Positions 56,273 to 64,000 of a stretch of 64,000 nt of DNA are shown one piece after another. The DNA comes from Cavia porcellus (taxonomy: Eukaryota; Chordata; Mammalia; Rodentia; Caviidae). Each line of letters begins with the position of its first letter. Within the stretch, counting starts at the first letter, position 1. The position numbers were made by a program, and so were the translations under genes. The notes under the pieces are model-generated. The model was not told the DNA's origin, did not search any database, and saw only the letters and a list, made by a program, of their open reading frames with translations. The DNA lies in NCBI RefSeq assembly GCF_034190915.1, contig NW_026947491.1:19036101-19100100 (forward strand), read 5' to 3'.

Positions 56273-56714
56273 ATGCTGGTTCCTTCTTTTTCTCTTGCTG
56301 GCTCACAGTTGTGTACTCTGGAAAATTCAAACATGATGATGTGGAGAATCTGCCTCTGATCTCAGGATTCACCCTGATCTCCCAGTGTCACTTCTCAGCT
56401 GCTGTTGCAAGAGACAAGACCTATGACAATGAAGCGCTTTCAGTCTATGTCTCTGAGACTCACATTCTTAGTTAGCACAGCTCTGGAACGTTGCCTCTGG
56501 AGCTGGTTCCTTCAGCCCCCAGGCAAGAATGTAGCAAGATGGTAATAATGGAAGGAGAACTTGTAATTCATCCCTGGCAAGTCAGAATCTCTAAACACGC
56601 AGCCAAGAACCAGTCATCTGCTTAACTGTCCTCCGTATACATGGATAACACAATGGATTATTACTGTGCAATGCATTTTCTGAGGAGATCTAAGCCTGAG
56701 CCCAGGCACAATAT
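56273..56714 (+). pseudogene. IGHV: IGHV clan II pseudogene, copy 4
   Basis: Leader ATG at 56273 ('atgctggttccttc'), donor region changed ('cacagttgtg'). The acceptor CAG is at 56396-56398 and the V-like exon from 56399 starts in 'ctgctgttgcaagag', with the shared missing 5' end. FR1 has 'ctatgtctctgagactcaca'; FR2 is shortened around 'ccttcagccccc'; FR3 ends ATT ACT GT with the cysteine codon TGT at 56665-56667. The RSS has decayed: TTTTCTG at 56676-56682, 23-bp spacer, GCACAATAT at 56706-56714. Cassette C. Confidence 0.75.
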
Positions 56715-57930
56715 ACAGGGTGGTGGGGACCAGCAGGAGGCGCTAAGGATCAGCAGTGAGAGCCCATAACCAAGCAGAAGGCACTACAGTCACTACAGGA
56801 CTGGGTGCTCTGGATCAGTTAGGAAACTCTGGACCAGCACAGGGCTGGAAATCTTCAGAGTACCAGGAGCAGCCCCAACAGGTGGTGCAGAGAAGGAGGC
56901 TACAGACTGAGAGCTTCACAACCTTTAGTAACTGAGTTTCTCCTCTGTCTTAGCTTCACACACACAGTGGAGAGCATGTAGTGCGCCCTCTCCAGTTCAC
57001 GGATGAGGTTTCCAGACTGCAGAGAATGGAAGGGATTTGGGTGTTGAGAGAATATATTTATGCCTATATTTTATCATCCCATTCATGTGATCTCCTGTGG
57101 CAGTGCTGCAGCAACTTGCATATTCTGGAAAAAAAGACTGTGAATCTTAGAAACACAGATGCTTTGGAATACACGGCTCTCATGATCATCATGCAAAAGT
57201 GGTTTGCTATTCTGCTCCCATGAAAAGGAACTGTCACCATAATAAATATTTTAGTTTAGGAAAGAATAGGATAGAGGAAGTTACAGGAAGGGATTTTATG
57301 GAAAATGATAGAAAATTTATGAGCACATAAATTACATATCTTGAGAATGGGCATGATTTTTTCAATATTCAACTAGTTTTATCCTTTTATCAAAAATATA
57401 TCTCAGTTATCAATCATTAATGTATACACTTAATATATACATATTTATATATGTGGCATAATTTAGAGCAGAAAGCTCTAGAGAGCTCTCTCCTCTCTCC
57501 AGAGTGAAAAATGTTATCAGACCCTTGCACATTATTTTGAAAAAGATGCTGTTCATCTATTCATTTATTAATATTATAGAATAGAGAACAATACTGTCAT
57601 AGTCCCTCATTAGAAAAAGTCATCTCACAATCATCATGAAGCATTACCAGTCTGTCTTGGAATTTCTCAGCAAGCTGTTGAGTTCTATAGAAAATAATGT
57701 GTGGGATTGATTTTATATTCTGTGATGTCACATCTCATAGACATTAGGCTTCTCACTCTATGTACACTTTTCTAAACCTGTAAACACAGCAGATCCATGA
57801 ATTACACATTGATAAGAACAAGAAAAAGAAATGAGTTTATATGTAGGAACAAACCATGTGTTCTTACAGTATTAGGGCTCTTCCAAAACACCTCCAAAGC
57901 ACAGTCATGTGGCCATATATACAGCAGGCC
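56715..57930 (+). repeat. Clan II 3' flank / VH3 5' flank, cassette C
   Basis: Parallels 13140-13960 and 37741-39017. A local palindrome-rich stretch ('gaaagctctagagagctctc') is at 57470-57489, not seen in the other copies. No gene. Confidence 0.6.
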
Positions 57931-57938
57931 ATGAAAAT
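57931..57938 (+). promoter_or_regulatory. Ig octamer-like element, one mismatch
   Basis: ATGAAAAT, with the central C changed to A, in the octamer position of the 58060 pseudogene. 'catatatac' lies 5' of it. Confidence 0.6.
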
Positions 57939-58059
57939 AGGGCATTTCTCTGCTGATGAAAACCATCCCAGCCCTGACTGTGCTGTGGTTCAGAGGAGCA
58001 CAGCCCTGGATGCCCGCTGCTCCCACTTGGTGATCAGGACTGAGCACAGATGGTTCACG

Positions 58060-58561
58060 ACGGAGTTCGCCTTTCCTGAGGTGGGTTTTCCTGTTTGCAA
58101 TTTTCAAAGGTAAATTATTTATGAAAAAAGATGCTGAGGGCATCAGTGTAACTGTGTGGGTTACACAGTGGACATGTGTAACACTTTCCTGAGCAAGATG
58201 TCTCTGTGTTTGTAGAATCCAGTGTGAGGTGAAGGTGGTGGAGTCTGCAGGACGCTTGGTACAGGCTGGGGGGTCTCTGAGACTCTCCTGTGTGACTTCA
58301 GAATTCACCTTCAGTAGCTATGGCATGAACTGCATCCACCAGGCTCCAGGGAAATGTGCTGGAATTGATTTCAGCTATCAGTAGCAATAGTAAAAGCACA
58401 TACTACGCAAACTCTGTGAAGGGCCAATTCACCATCTCCAGGGACAATGGCAAGAGCACGTTGTATCTGCAGATGAGCAACCTAAGACCCGAGGACACAG
58501 CCATGTACTACTGTGGGAGATACACAGTGAGGGAAACCTCAGCACAAGTCAGTCATAAACC
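58060..58561 (+). pseudogene. IGHV: IGHV3-like pseudogene (cassette C)
   Basis: The start codon is ACG (58060-58062), and the leader exon is 50 nt instead of 46 because of a 4-nt insertion; donor GTAAAT is good. The acceptor is TAG (58213-58215) and L-part2 has 10 nt instead of 11. The V region starts at 58226 ([20 protein letters not shown]) with cysteine 22 (LSCVTS), but tryptophan 36 is TGC, and an inserted base in FR2 ('gggaaatgtgctgg') shifts the frame. The rest of the V is open in the new frame (58356-58571) with YYCGR. The RSS is very good: CACAGTG (58523-58529), 23-bp spacer, TCATAAACC (58553-58561). Confidence 0.85.
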
Positions 58562-59451
58562 TCCTTGTTGAACACATAGGACCTACATGGGGTGCTCAAG
58601 TCGCATGCACAGAATCTACCTCAAGGGGACATGCATTTTACCATTTATTATTTTAGATTAGCATTATGACATTTCAAACTAATGCTATGGGATAAAAGAA
58701 ATGGTAAAGAAACAACTTTTAAAATGCATACTACATAAAATGCCAAATAAAACACAGAATAATTGATTCATCGTCTACTTAAAGTCCACAAAACACAAGA
58801 AATCCGATATAACAAAATAACACATTGCAGTCTGCTATTGTCCGTTATTGAAACTGTGTATTTTGCATTTTTTAGCCATTGTTCAAAATGGAGAAAACCT
58901 TTTTGAATGTTTTATAATATAACAGAAAACAACATAGTAATTCATAGTATGAAATTGCCAGAATGTCTATAAATACATCATCTAACATGGCTCACACAGA
59001 TAATATGCTGAACAAATAGACAAAATATCCATCAGATGTATGACTACATACAAGTCACATTTCTGCCTACTTGCAATGAAACATCACATAATACTGTTAG
59101 AAAAGGTTCTTAAAACTACACTCTTTAATAAGAAGTTAATTCAATAAAAACTGTAGTACTAAGTACCACAGCATTCAGAGACTTAAATTTTTTTCAGTTG
59201 ATCATCACTTCTGTCAAGCAGCTTTTTCAAAGTGTGTTCTAAGCCAACGTAACTGTTAAATGTCACACATTAATATTTACTTTCTTTCCTATAAAAGATC
59301 ATTTACGAACATCTAAAATGTCTGTGTATAAAAAAGTTGAGATGACACTGAATCATATGTTTGTATCATTTTTATCACTTCAGTGTTTCAAAGCTGCAGA
59401 TTTATTCAATGAAAAAAGAGCATAAAAATCAAAATATTTCTGTGTTTTCAG

Positions 59452-59783
59452 GTTCCAGTATGAAGTGCAGGTGGTGCAGTCCAGGAGGACAGGCTTGGTG
59501 CAGCTAGGAGCATCCCTGAGACTCACATGCAGCATCTGGACTCACCTCCTGTGACTTCTGGATGAACTGGGCCTACCAACTCCAGGGAAGGGGCTTCCAT
59601 CATTCACTGTGATGGGGACATTCACTATGCTGACCCTGTGAAGGGCTGATTCACCATCTCCAGAGTCAGTGCCTAGAGCCCATTGCAGCTACAGATGAGC
59701 AGCCACAGATCTGGGGACACAGCCCTGTGTTACCATTCAAGAGACACAGTGTGGGGAACTCCGTGTGAGCCCAGACACAAAGC
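59452..59783 (+). pseudogene. IGHV: VH3-like pseudogene family, member C
   Basis: The acceptor CAG is at 59449-59451, L-part2 at 59452-59461 (10 nt) and the V region from 59462 with the family's extra FR1 codon. There is no leader exon. The FR1 cysteine is kept (ACATGC) but frames break ('ctcctgtgacttctgg'), stops occur ('gaagggctgattc', 'gtgcctagagcc'), and the FR3 cysteine codon is CAT (TAC CAT TCA AGA) as in member B. The RSS is good: CACAGTG (59745-59751), 23-bp spacer, ACACAAAGC (59775-59783). Confidence 0.8.
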
Positions 59784-59802
59784 TTCCTGCAGGGCACACA
59801 CA

Positions 59803-59864
<62 letters not shown>

Positions 59865-59870
59865 CTCTCA
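59803..59870. repeat. (CT)n microsatellite with CTTT units
   Basis: A run of CT dinucleotides about 50 bp long, then 'ttctttctttctctctc'. It lies between the RSS of the pseudogene and the antisense SINE; member A has no such run there, so it expanded after duplication. Confidence 0.95.
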
Positions 59871-59872
59871 TT

Positions 59873-59990
59873 TTGAGATAGGGTTTCAGGCTGGTCTTGA
59901 AATCACTTGGTATCCCAGGATGGCCTTAAACACACAGAAATCCTCTCTCCTCAGGCTGCTGAGTGCTGGTCTTATAGGCTTATGCCATTT
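59873..59990 (-). mobile_element. B1-like SINE, antisense (partner of 15828)
   Basis: 'ttttgagatagggtttcaggctgg', 'atcccaggatggccttaaac' and 'caggctgctgagtgctgg' read as the reverse complement of a B1-like SINE, in the same place and orientation as 15828-15940. Confidence 0.7.
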
Positions 59991-60960
59991 TCAAGGGGTG
60001 CACATCCACACACTCAGCCTGATCCAGGGTATTTTTTTGCCACCTTGACCTGCATCCATAAAATCCATTTCCACACTTGCCCTGTAGGCCTCTCCTTATA
60101 GGAGGTAGGGTACTAAGGTATTCTTTGGGAGGACTATAGCATTCCAAATGTTATAGAATTCCTGATTTTTTAAGGGTGGCAAATTTTCAGATATATCAAT
60201 GGTGGGAAAAATCCAGAAGGCTTGGTAAAATAACTGGGCTGAGAGCAAGTATGGGTCAGGTAAAAAGCAATTAAAGAATAAAAATGAAGACTCAGTCAGG
60301 AGTGGAGTGACCAGGTGTGAAGAGGAACAGTGGGTCCCAAGCTGCTCTTGTTTTAAAGTGAGGTGAAGAACACTTTATTGGATGGTGGTGTAGGGTGCAC
60401 TGAGGAGCAGAGTGCGGTTGCTCAAAGCAATGAGGCACAGAGTGGTCTTTTGAAGATTCAATGGTAGTACCTGTTACATGAAAATACCTTGCAGGGCTGG
60501 TTTGATTCTTCCCAAGTCCCCGTGTGTCTTTACCCAAGGTGCACTCTGTGGTAATTTGTTTCCCCTGGCCACAGTTCATGGGTTCAGGAATAGAATGGTA
60601 GAACTGGGAAATGTGCCAATCACAGCTATACCTAGTGACCTATGAACAAATTTTCTGCATCCTGTTCCCACCAATGTTTGTACTGCTGGCCTAGATGTCT
60701 TAGTTTCAAAGGAGGGGGGAGTCTTGCACCATGCAGCGCAATGTTAATTTCACAGATCCAGAAGCAGGGCATTTGCCCTGGTTGTTTTGGGCTGCTCTGG
60801 TCTCCTGCCTCTTCATCAGCTAAAAAGGGAGTGAAAGCATAGCAGCACTGTTTGATCCAGACTACCCAACAAAAACTGGAATGTTGCATCACAATGTAGA
60901 AAGAAAAAAATACCTGGCATGCAAAAGTTCCCTTAAGGCATTTCCTTATGGTACACTTAT
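59991..60960 (+). repeat. Duplicated flank, cassette C
   Basis: Parallels 15955-16090, then 19840-20290, then 21240-21560. The block 16200-19840 of cassette A (including the retroviral relic) is missing here, joined near 60140. No gene. Confidence 0.6.
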
Positions 60961-60964
60961 ATTA

Positions 60965-61175
60965 AGGTCAATGAGAAACCACCAGAAGGGGGCGAAGGGG
61001 ATCCAGAGACCACAAGCCAAGTCCCCAGGAGCAGGTGCAGAGCAGGAAACAGATGGCTGATGGCTTCCTGTTGCACTATGGGATTTCCTCTCTGTCTGAA
61101 CATCACATAACAGAAAGGGACCTGAAATACACAGCTTCAGATGACTTATGAAGTATTCATTATACAAGTACAGAT
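60965..61175 (+). repeat. Orphan V 3' flank piece
   Basis: 'aaccaccagaagggggcgaaggggatccag' (60977-61006, in pieces), 'caggagcaggtgcagagcagg', 'ctgatggcttcctgttg' and 'cttcagatgacttatgaagtattca' match the sequence directly behind the RSS of the functional gene (42650-42835). There is no V or RSS in front; the sequence on both sides belongs to the 21560-type flank. It is an inserted piece of V flank. Confidence 0.65.
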
Positions 61176-61778
61176 ATATATATCAGAAGGTCCTTTAGGG
61201 CATCTCCTTACCATGCCCTGTTCTGGAGGTCATGCTGTGGGTTAAGCTTTTAGAAATTGTGCTTGAACACAACCCATGGTTTCCCATCCACAGCACCTTA
61301 GAATTAGAAACATGGGGTAATGTTGGGACACATGTGAGAACACAACGAGAAATTAAAAGCTTTCTGCAGCCAGCTCAGTGACATGGGGGCTATTGAAGCC
61401 CTGAACAATATGAGTCAGGGTGAGGGGGGAAGAGGTGATACTTTTGCGGAACCTGTGAGTCCTCAGCCTCATGCTCAAACACTTACAGTGAAGGCCTCCT
61501 CCCCACCATCTCCACGCCCACTTCCTGCAGCTCAGATTGTGCTATCTGAATTCATAAAGGTTGTGACACTCCAACAAAAATACCAGTTTGCCTAGTGAAA
61601 ATTCAAAATGGGTCAGAAGAGAGACAATCATTTGACAGGTAATGATCTTCATATTATCAGGACCACTGTTCCTTGTTTCGTACTTGAAAGTTTGCTTTTA
61701 CAGTCTATGCCATAACCATGGGCACTAGATGATTTACTGGAGAAATTCATAGATCTTGGGCTCCGCACCACCTCTAGC
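61176..61778 (+). other. Flank with unrecognised insertion
   Basis: 61185-61290 parallels 21590-21680 ('catgctgtgggttaagctt'). From about 61330 the sequence is not found in cassette A; it may begin an insertion that includes the SINE and retroviral piece below, ending near 62600 where the parallel with 21740 resumes. Confidence 0.5.
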
Positions 61779-61928
61779 AAGTTTTTGGCTTTTTAGACAG
61801 GTTCTCACAATGACCACCAGGCTGGACTTGAGCTCACTTTGTAGCTCATTATGGCCCTGAAATTGTAAGAATCCTCCTGCCACAGCCTCCCAAGTACAGG
61901 GATTACAGGTGTGCACCGTCACATCTGT
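61779..61928 (-). mobile_element. B1-like SINE, antisense
   Basis: 'ggctttttagacaggttctc', 'accaggctggacttgagctcac', 'cagcctcccaagtacaggga' and 'ttacaggtgtgcac' are the reverse complement of a B1-type SINE. It is unique to cassette C. Confidence 0.75.
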
Positions 61929-61934
61929 CTTATT

Positions 61935-62390
61935 TTAACTGTAGCTCATTTCACTTTGCTAAGGTTGTTCAACTTTAATCAATTGCACAATCACCATTTT
62001 TACTGATGCCTCTGGCCACAATAAAGGTTTCATATTCAAAGGCTCCCTTCAGCCAAAGAAATAAAGATTTCCTTCCATTAAAATGCAGAATTTGGAACTA
62101 TCATCCTAGTTTTACAAACTGCACATGATGGAATAGGAGCTCAATTGAAAACAATTATTGTGCATTGTCAATTCTTAAAATACTAACTTGAAATTTTCTC
62201 TGCATTCTGTTTGTGTTAATAAAAGAACTCTGATTAAAGCTTATTTGGATGACTATTGGCAGACAGTCAACTATAAAATGGAACATTGTGGGACTATCCA
62301 ATTGGTCTCAGACATGTGTTTCAGAAAATGGTTATAGCAATTCTTACGGAGTAAAATACACAAAGAAGGCTTAAATATAAGATATATTTT
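61935..62390 (+). mobile_element. Possible endogenous retrovirus pol (RNase H) relic
   Basis: 'atttttactgatgcctctggccac' (61996-62019, in pieces) reads IFTDASGH, like the start of a retroviral RNase H domain with its aspartate; frames are broken after that. Together with 61330-62600 being absent from cassette A, this suggests an inserted retroviral piece. It is decayed, and no other pol, gag or LTR part was recognised with confidence. Confidence 0.45.
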
Positions 62391-63086
62391 AATATGTGAG
62401 GATTTTATGTGATAAAAGATGTGCAGGATTCAGGTCTAGAAACTTGATTCAATATGCAAATATGAGTTTTCAGGATCGTGGATGCAGGAGGAAGGGAGGA
62501 AGTCTGTGTCCCATGAGGCATCCCAGCATTTTCAGACAGCACCAGAAAGTCCTCATTTTACAAACTCAAGAATGGGCTGAGAAGGAGATGAATGCGCTCC
62601 CTTAGACATCCCCAAATCGGGATTACATGGAGATCCATGAAACAAGGCCCAGATATTGCCCATGAAGCTGACATGCAAAAATGAAACAGGAACTTTCCAA
62701 AAGGCAAAAGTCATGGAGAAGTGCATAGGGGTTGCACTAAGAAAAAAGAAAATTTAGTTAGTTTTTGAAATATTTTTCTCCAATTCCAGTAACAGCCCAC
62801 AAATACAAAGTTCTCTGCCCTGCTTCAAACCTTCCCATGGAAAGGCTGACATCAGTAAAATACAGTCAGCAAGTCAGAAACTGTTCAGGACAGAAATATT
62901 CTAATGTTAAACATTCCCACATAAACTGTGTTCATAATCAACAAATCCTTCCCTGTATTCAAATTTCACTTTGTGTGAAAATGTGAAAAGTGTCTCAGTG
63001 TCAGGAGTCAGCTCTGATCCTCCTGTGAAAATTCCTCTCCCTGGGAAGCACTAAAGCATCCCGCCCTGGGTTCCACCCTTATACCC
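62391..63086 (+). repeat. 5' flank of clan II type-B V, cassette C
   Basis: From about 62640 parallels 21740-22180. 62391-62640 was not matched. A 69-codon frame at 62396-62605 has no recognisable motif. Confidence 0.5.
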
Positions 63087-63094
63087 ATGCAAAG
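63087..63094 (+). promoter_or_regulatory. Ig octamer-like element, one mismatch
   Basis: ATGCAAAG, 83 nt before the leader ATG at 63170; identical to the variant at 22189. Confidence 0.55.
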
Positions 63095-63169
63095 CAGCCC
63101 AGGCTTAGGAAGAAAAGCCATCTCTGGCTAAGCAGCCCCAGTCTCCTCCTACAGGACTCTTCACTGAGC

Positions 63170-63450
63170 ATGGAGTTCTTGCCTCTGCTCCTCTGCCTGG
63201 TGGCAGCACCCTACTGTGAGTGTCTCTGAGGTTCAGGAGGCTGACTGGGCACAGGGAGCCAGGTGGGCTTGACTGATGGTGATGCTTCCTGTCCTCAGGT
63301 GTCCTGTCTGAGGGGCAGCTACAGGAATCAGGATCTGGCCTAGTGAAGCCTTCAGAGATCTTGTCCCTCACCACACAAACTCTAGATTCTCTTTAACCAG
63401 ATATGGTGTCACCTGGATCTGTCAGGTTTCAGGGAAGGGGCTGGAGTGGA
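63170..63450 (+). pseudogene. IGHV: IGHV clan II type-B pseudogene, 3'-truncated
   Basis: Leader exon 63170-63215 is intact (MEFLPLLLCLVAAPY) with donor GTGAGT; acceptor CAG 63296-63298; L-part2 63299-63309 (VLS); V region from 63310 (EGQLQESGSGLVKPSEILSL). Two bases including part of the FR1 cysteine codon are lost ('ctcaccacacaaactc'), then a stop (CTT TAA) follows. FR2 is readable (TGGATCTGTCAG, GGGAAGGGGCTGGAGTGG), but V sequence ends at about 63447, where it joins the block also found at 26690. CDR2, FR3 and RSS are absent, so it can neither encode nor rearrange. It is the partner of 22274, which has the leader stop that this one lacks. Confidence 0.85.
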
Positions 63451-64000
63451 GTAAAGCAAAGCTCAAAAGAAACAAAGGTATTTTGCACGACTAAAGAGAC
63501 CTAAGAAGTGGAGGGATGTTAAATGGATTCTGATGAAACAAGAATTAAAGAGTTTTAGTCACACATATAAGGGTCTACCATAAATGTATCCATTATATAC
63601 TGTTAAGGCGAGTGATAAAAATTAATAATAACTAAAAAATGAAAATAAATGTAGTAAATAGTAGGACAGAGGAAGGTAATGATATTTGAAAATGAGAAAC
63701 TCAGCAGGCTCCACATGAACTCTGGTGCTGTTTCCTTTCAGGAAAGAGCAGAACACCACAGTAACACACTTTTTCACCACAGGGGAAGTGGTCTGTGAAT
63801 TGCAACAGGAGAGTCCATGAGCTTGGCCGGGAATCAGTCTGCTCACAGATCAGGAGAGCAAAGACCCATAGATCGGGGGTGACATTCACATGCCATTAGA
63901 TCCTAGATGGAGAGCACAGCTGTTCTTGGCACTAAACATTTCACATGTTTACAGGGTAAGCATCATTAATATAAAATGCATGATCTATGTATATGAATAA
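63451..64000 (+). repeat. V-upstream block fused behind a truncated V
   Basis: Matches 26690-27190 in order ('aagaaacaaagg', 'tctgatgaaaca', 'cataagggtc', 'gtgctgtttcctttc', 'gtgacattcacatg', 'acatttcacatgttta'). In the earlier copy it lies about 400-900 bp before a VH3-like gene, so another V gene may follow just outside this window. No gene inside. Confidence 0.65.

Noticed and set aside
28834..59870. CT and CA runs as switch regions or CRISPR-like arrays
   Set aside because: They are simple dinucleotide microsatellites; no G-rich switch pentamers and no spacer-repeat structure.
1..64000. D, J or constant-region segments
   Set aside because: No 12-spacer RSS pairs, no J-type WGxG motif with donor, and no constant-domain exon was seen.

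Overview
The window reads as a stretch of a mammalian immunoglobulin heavy-chain variable (IGHV) locus, most likely from a rodent. The rodent call rests on B1-like (7SL-derived) SINEs ending in a 'cctgggctacaaagtgag' type segment and on a rodent-style LINE-1; the species cannot be fixed from sequence alone. All recognisable V segments lie on the + strand. No D, J or constant segment was seen. Nothing here is bacterial, and most of the DNA is non-coding.

Only one V gene (42135-42592) has every part intact: octamer promoter, 46-nt leader exon, 105-nt GT-AG intron, open V exon with both cysteines and the core tryptophan, and a 23-bp-spacer recombination signal (RSS). About fifteen other V segments are damaged to different degrees. 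They include near misses (14093, leader splice donor changed by one base; 27593, open V exon but leader and splice acceptor broken), ordinary pseudogenes (22274, 39148, 51816, 58060, 63170, 10311, three members of a VH3-like pseudogene family at 15464, 40434 and 59452, four members of a clan II family at 1324, 35870, 37289 and 56273), and fragments (24430, 31388/32174, 45280).

Layout. 1-2640: clan II pseudogene copy 1 with flanks. 2640-9645: a 5'-truncated LINE-1 followed directly by two more LINE-1 3' ends. 9646-13130: another clan II pseudogene and flank. 13140-22760: cassette A (clan II flank, VH3-like gene, VH3-like pseudogene, SINE, flank with an endogenous-retrovirus pol relic, clan II type-B pseudogene). 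22760-30150: old LINE-1, an orphan V 3' flank, the 27593 pseudogene, and a 116-bp inverted duplication. 30150-34230: a V pseudogene apparently split by an insertion. 34230-43900: cassette B, then the functional gene. 43900-51640: LINE-1 fragments, a mini-V relic and LTR-like sequence. 51640-53260: a VH3-like pseudogene whose usual downstream partner is missing. 54650-63450: cassette C, parallel to A. 63450-64000: a duplicated V-upstream block fused to a truncated V.

Functional picture: the intact V would be joined to D-J by RAG1/2 in B-cell progenitors. The pseudogenes with good RSSs could still act as recombination substrates or gene-conversion donors, but cannot encode a normal heavy chain. 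The main story is birth-and-death evolution by repeated segmental duplication. I found no sign of a wholly new biological system; the most unusual features are the inverted duplication at 29422-29954, the split V gene, and a V gene whose lost splice donor has an in-phase cryptic replacement.
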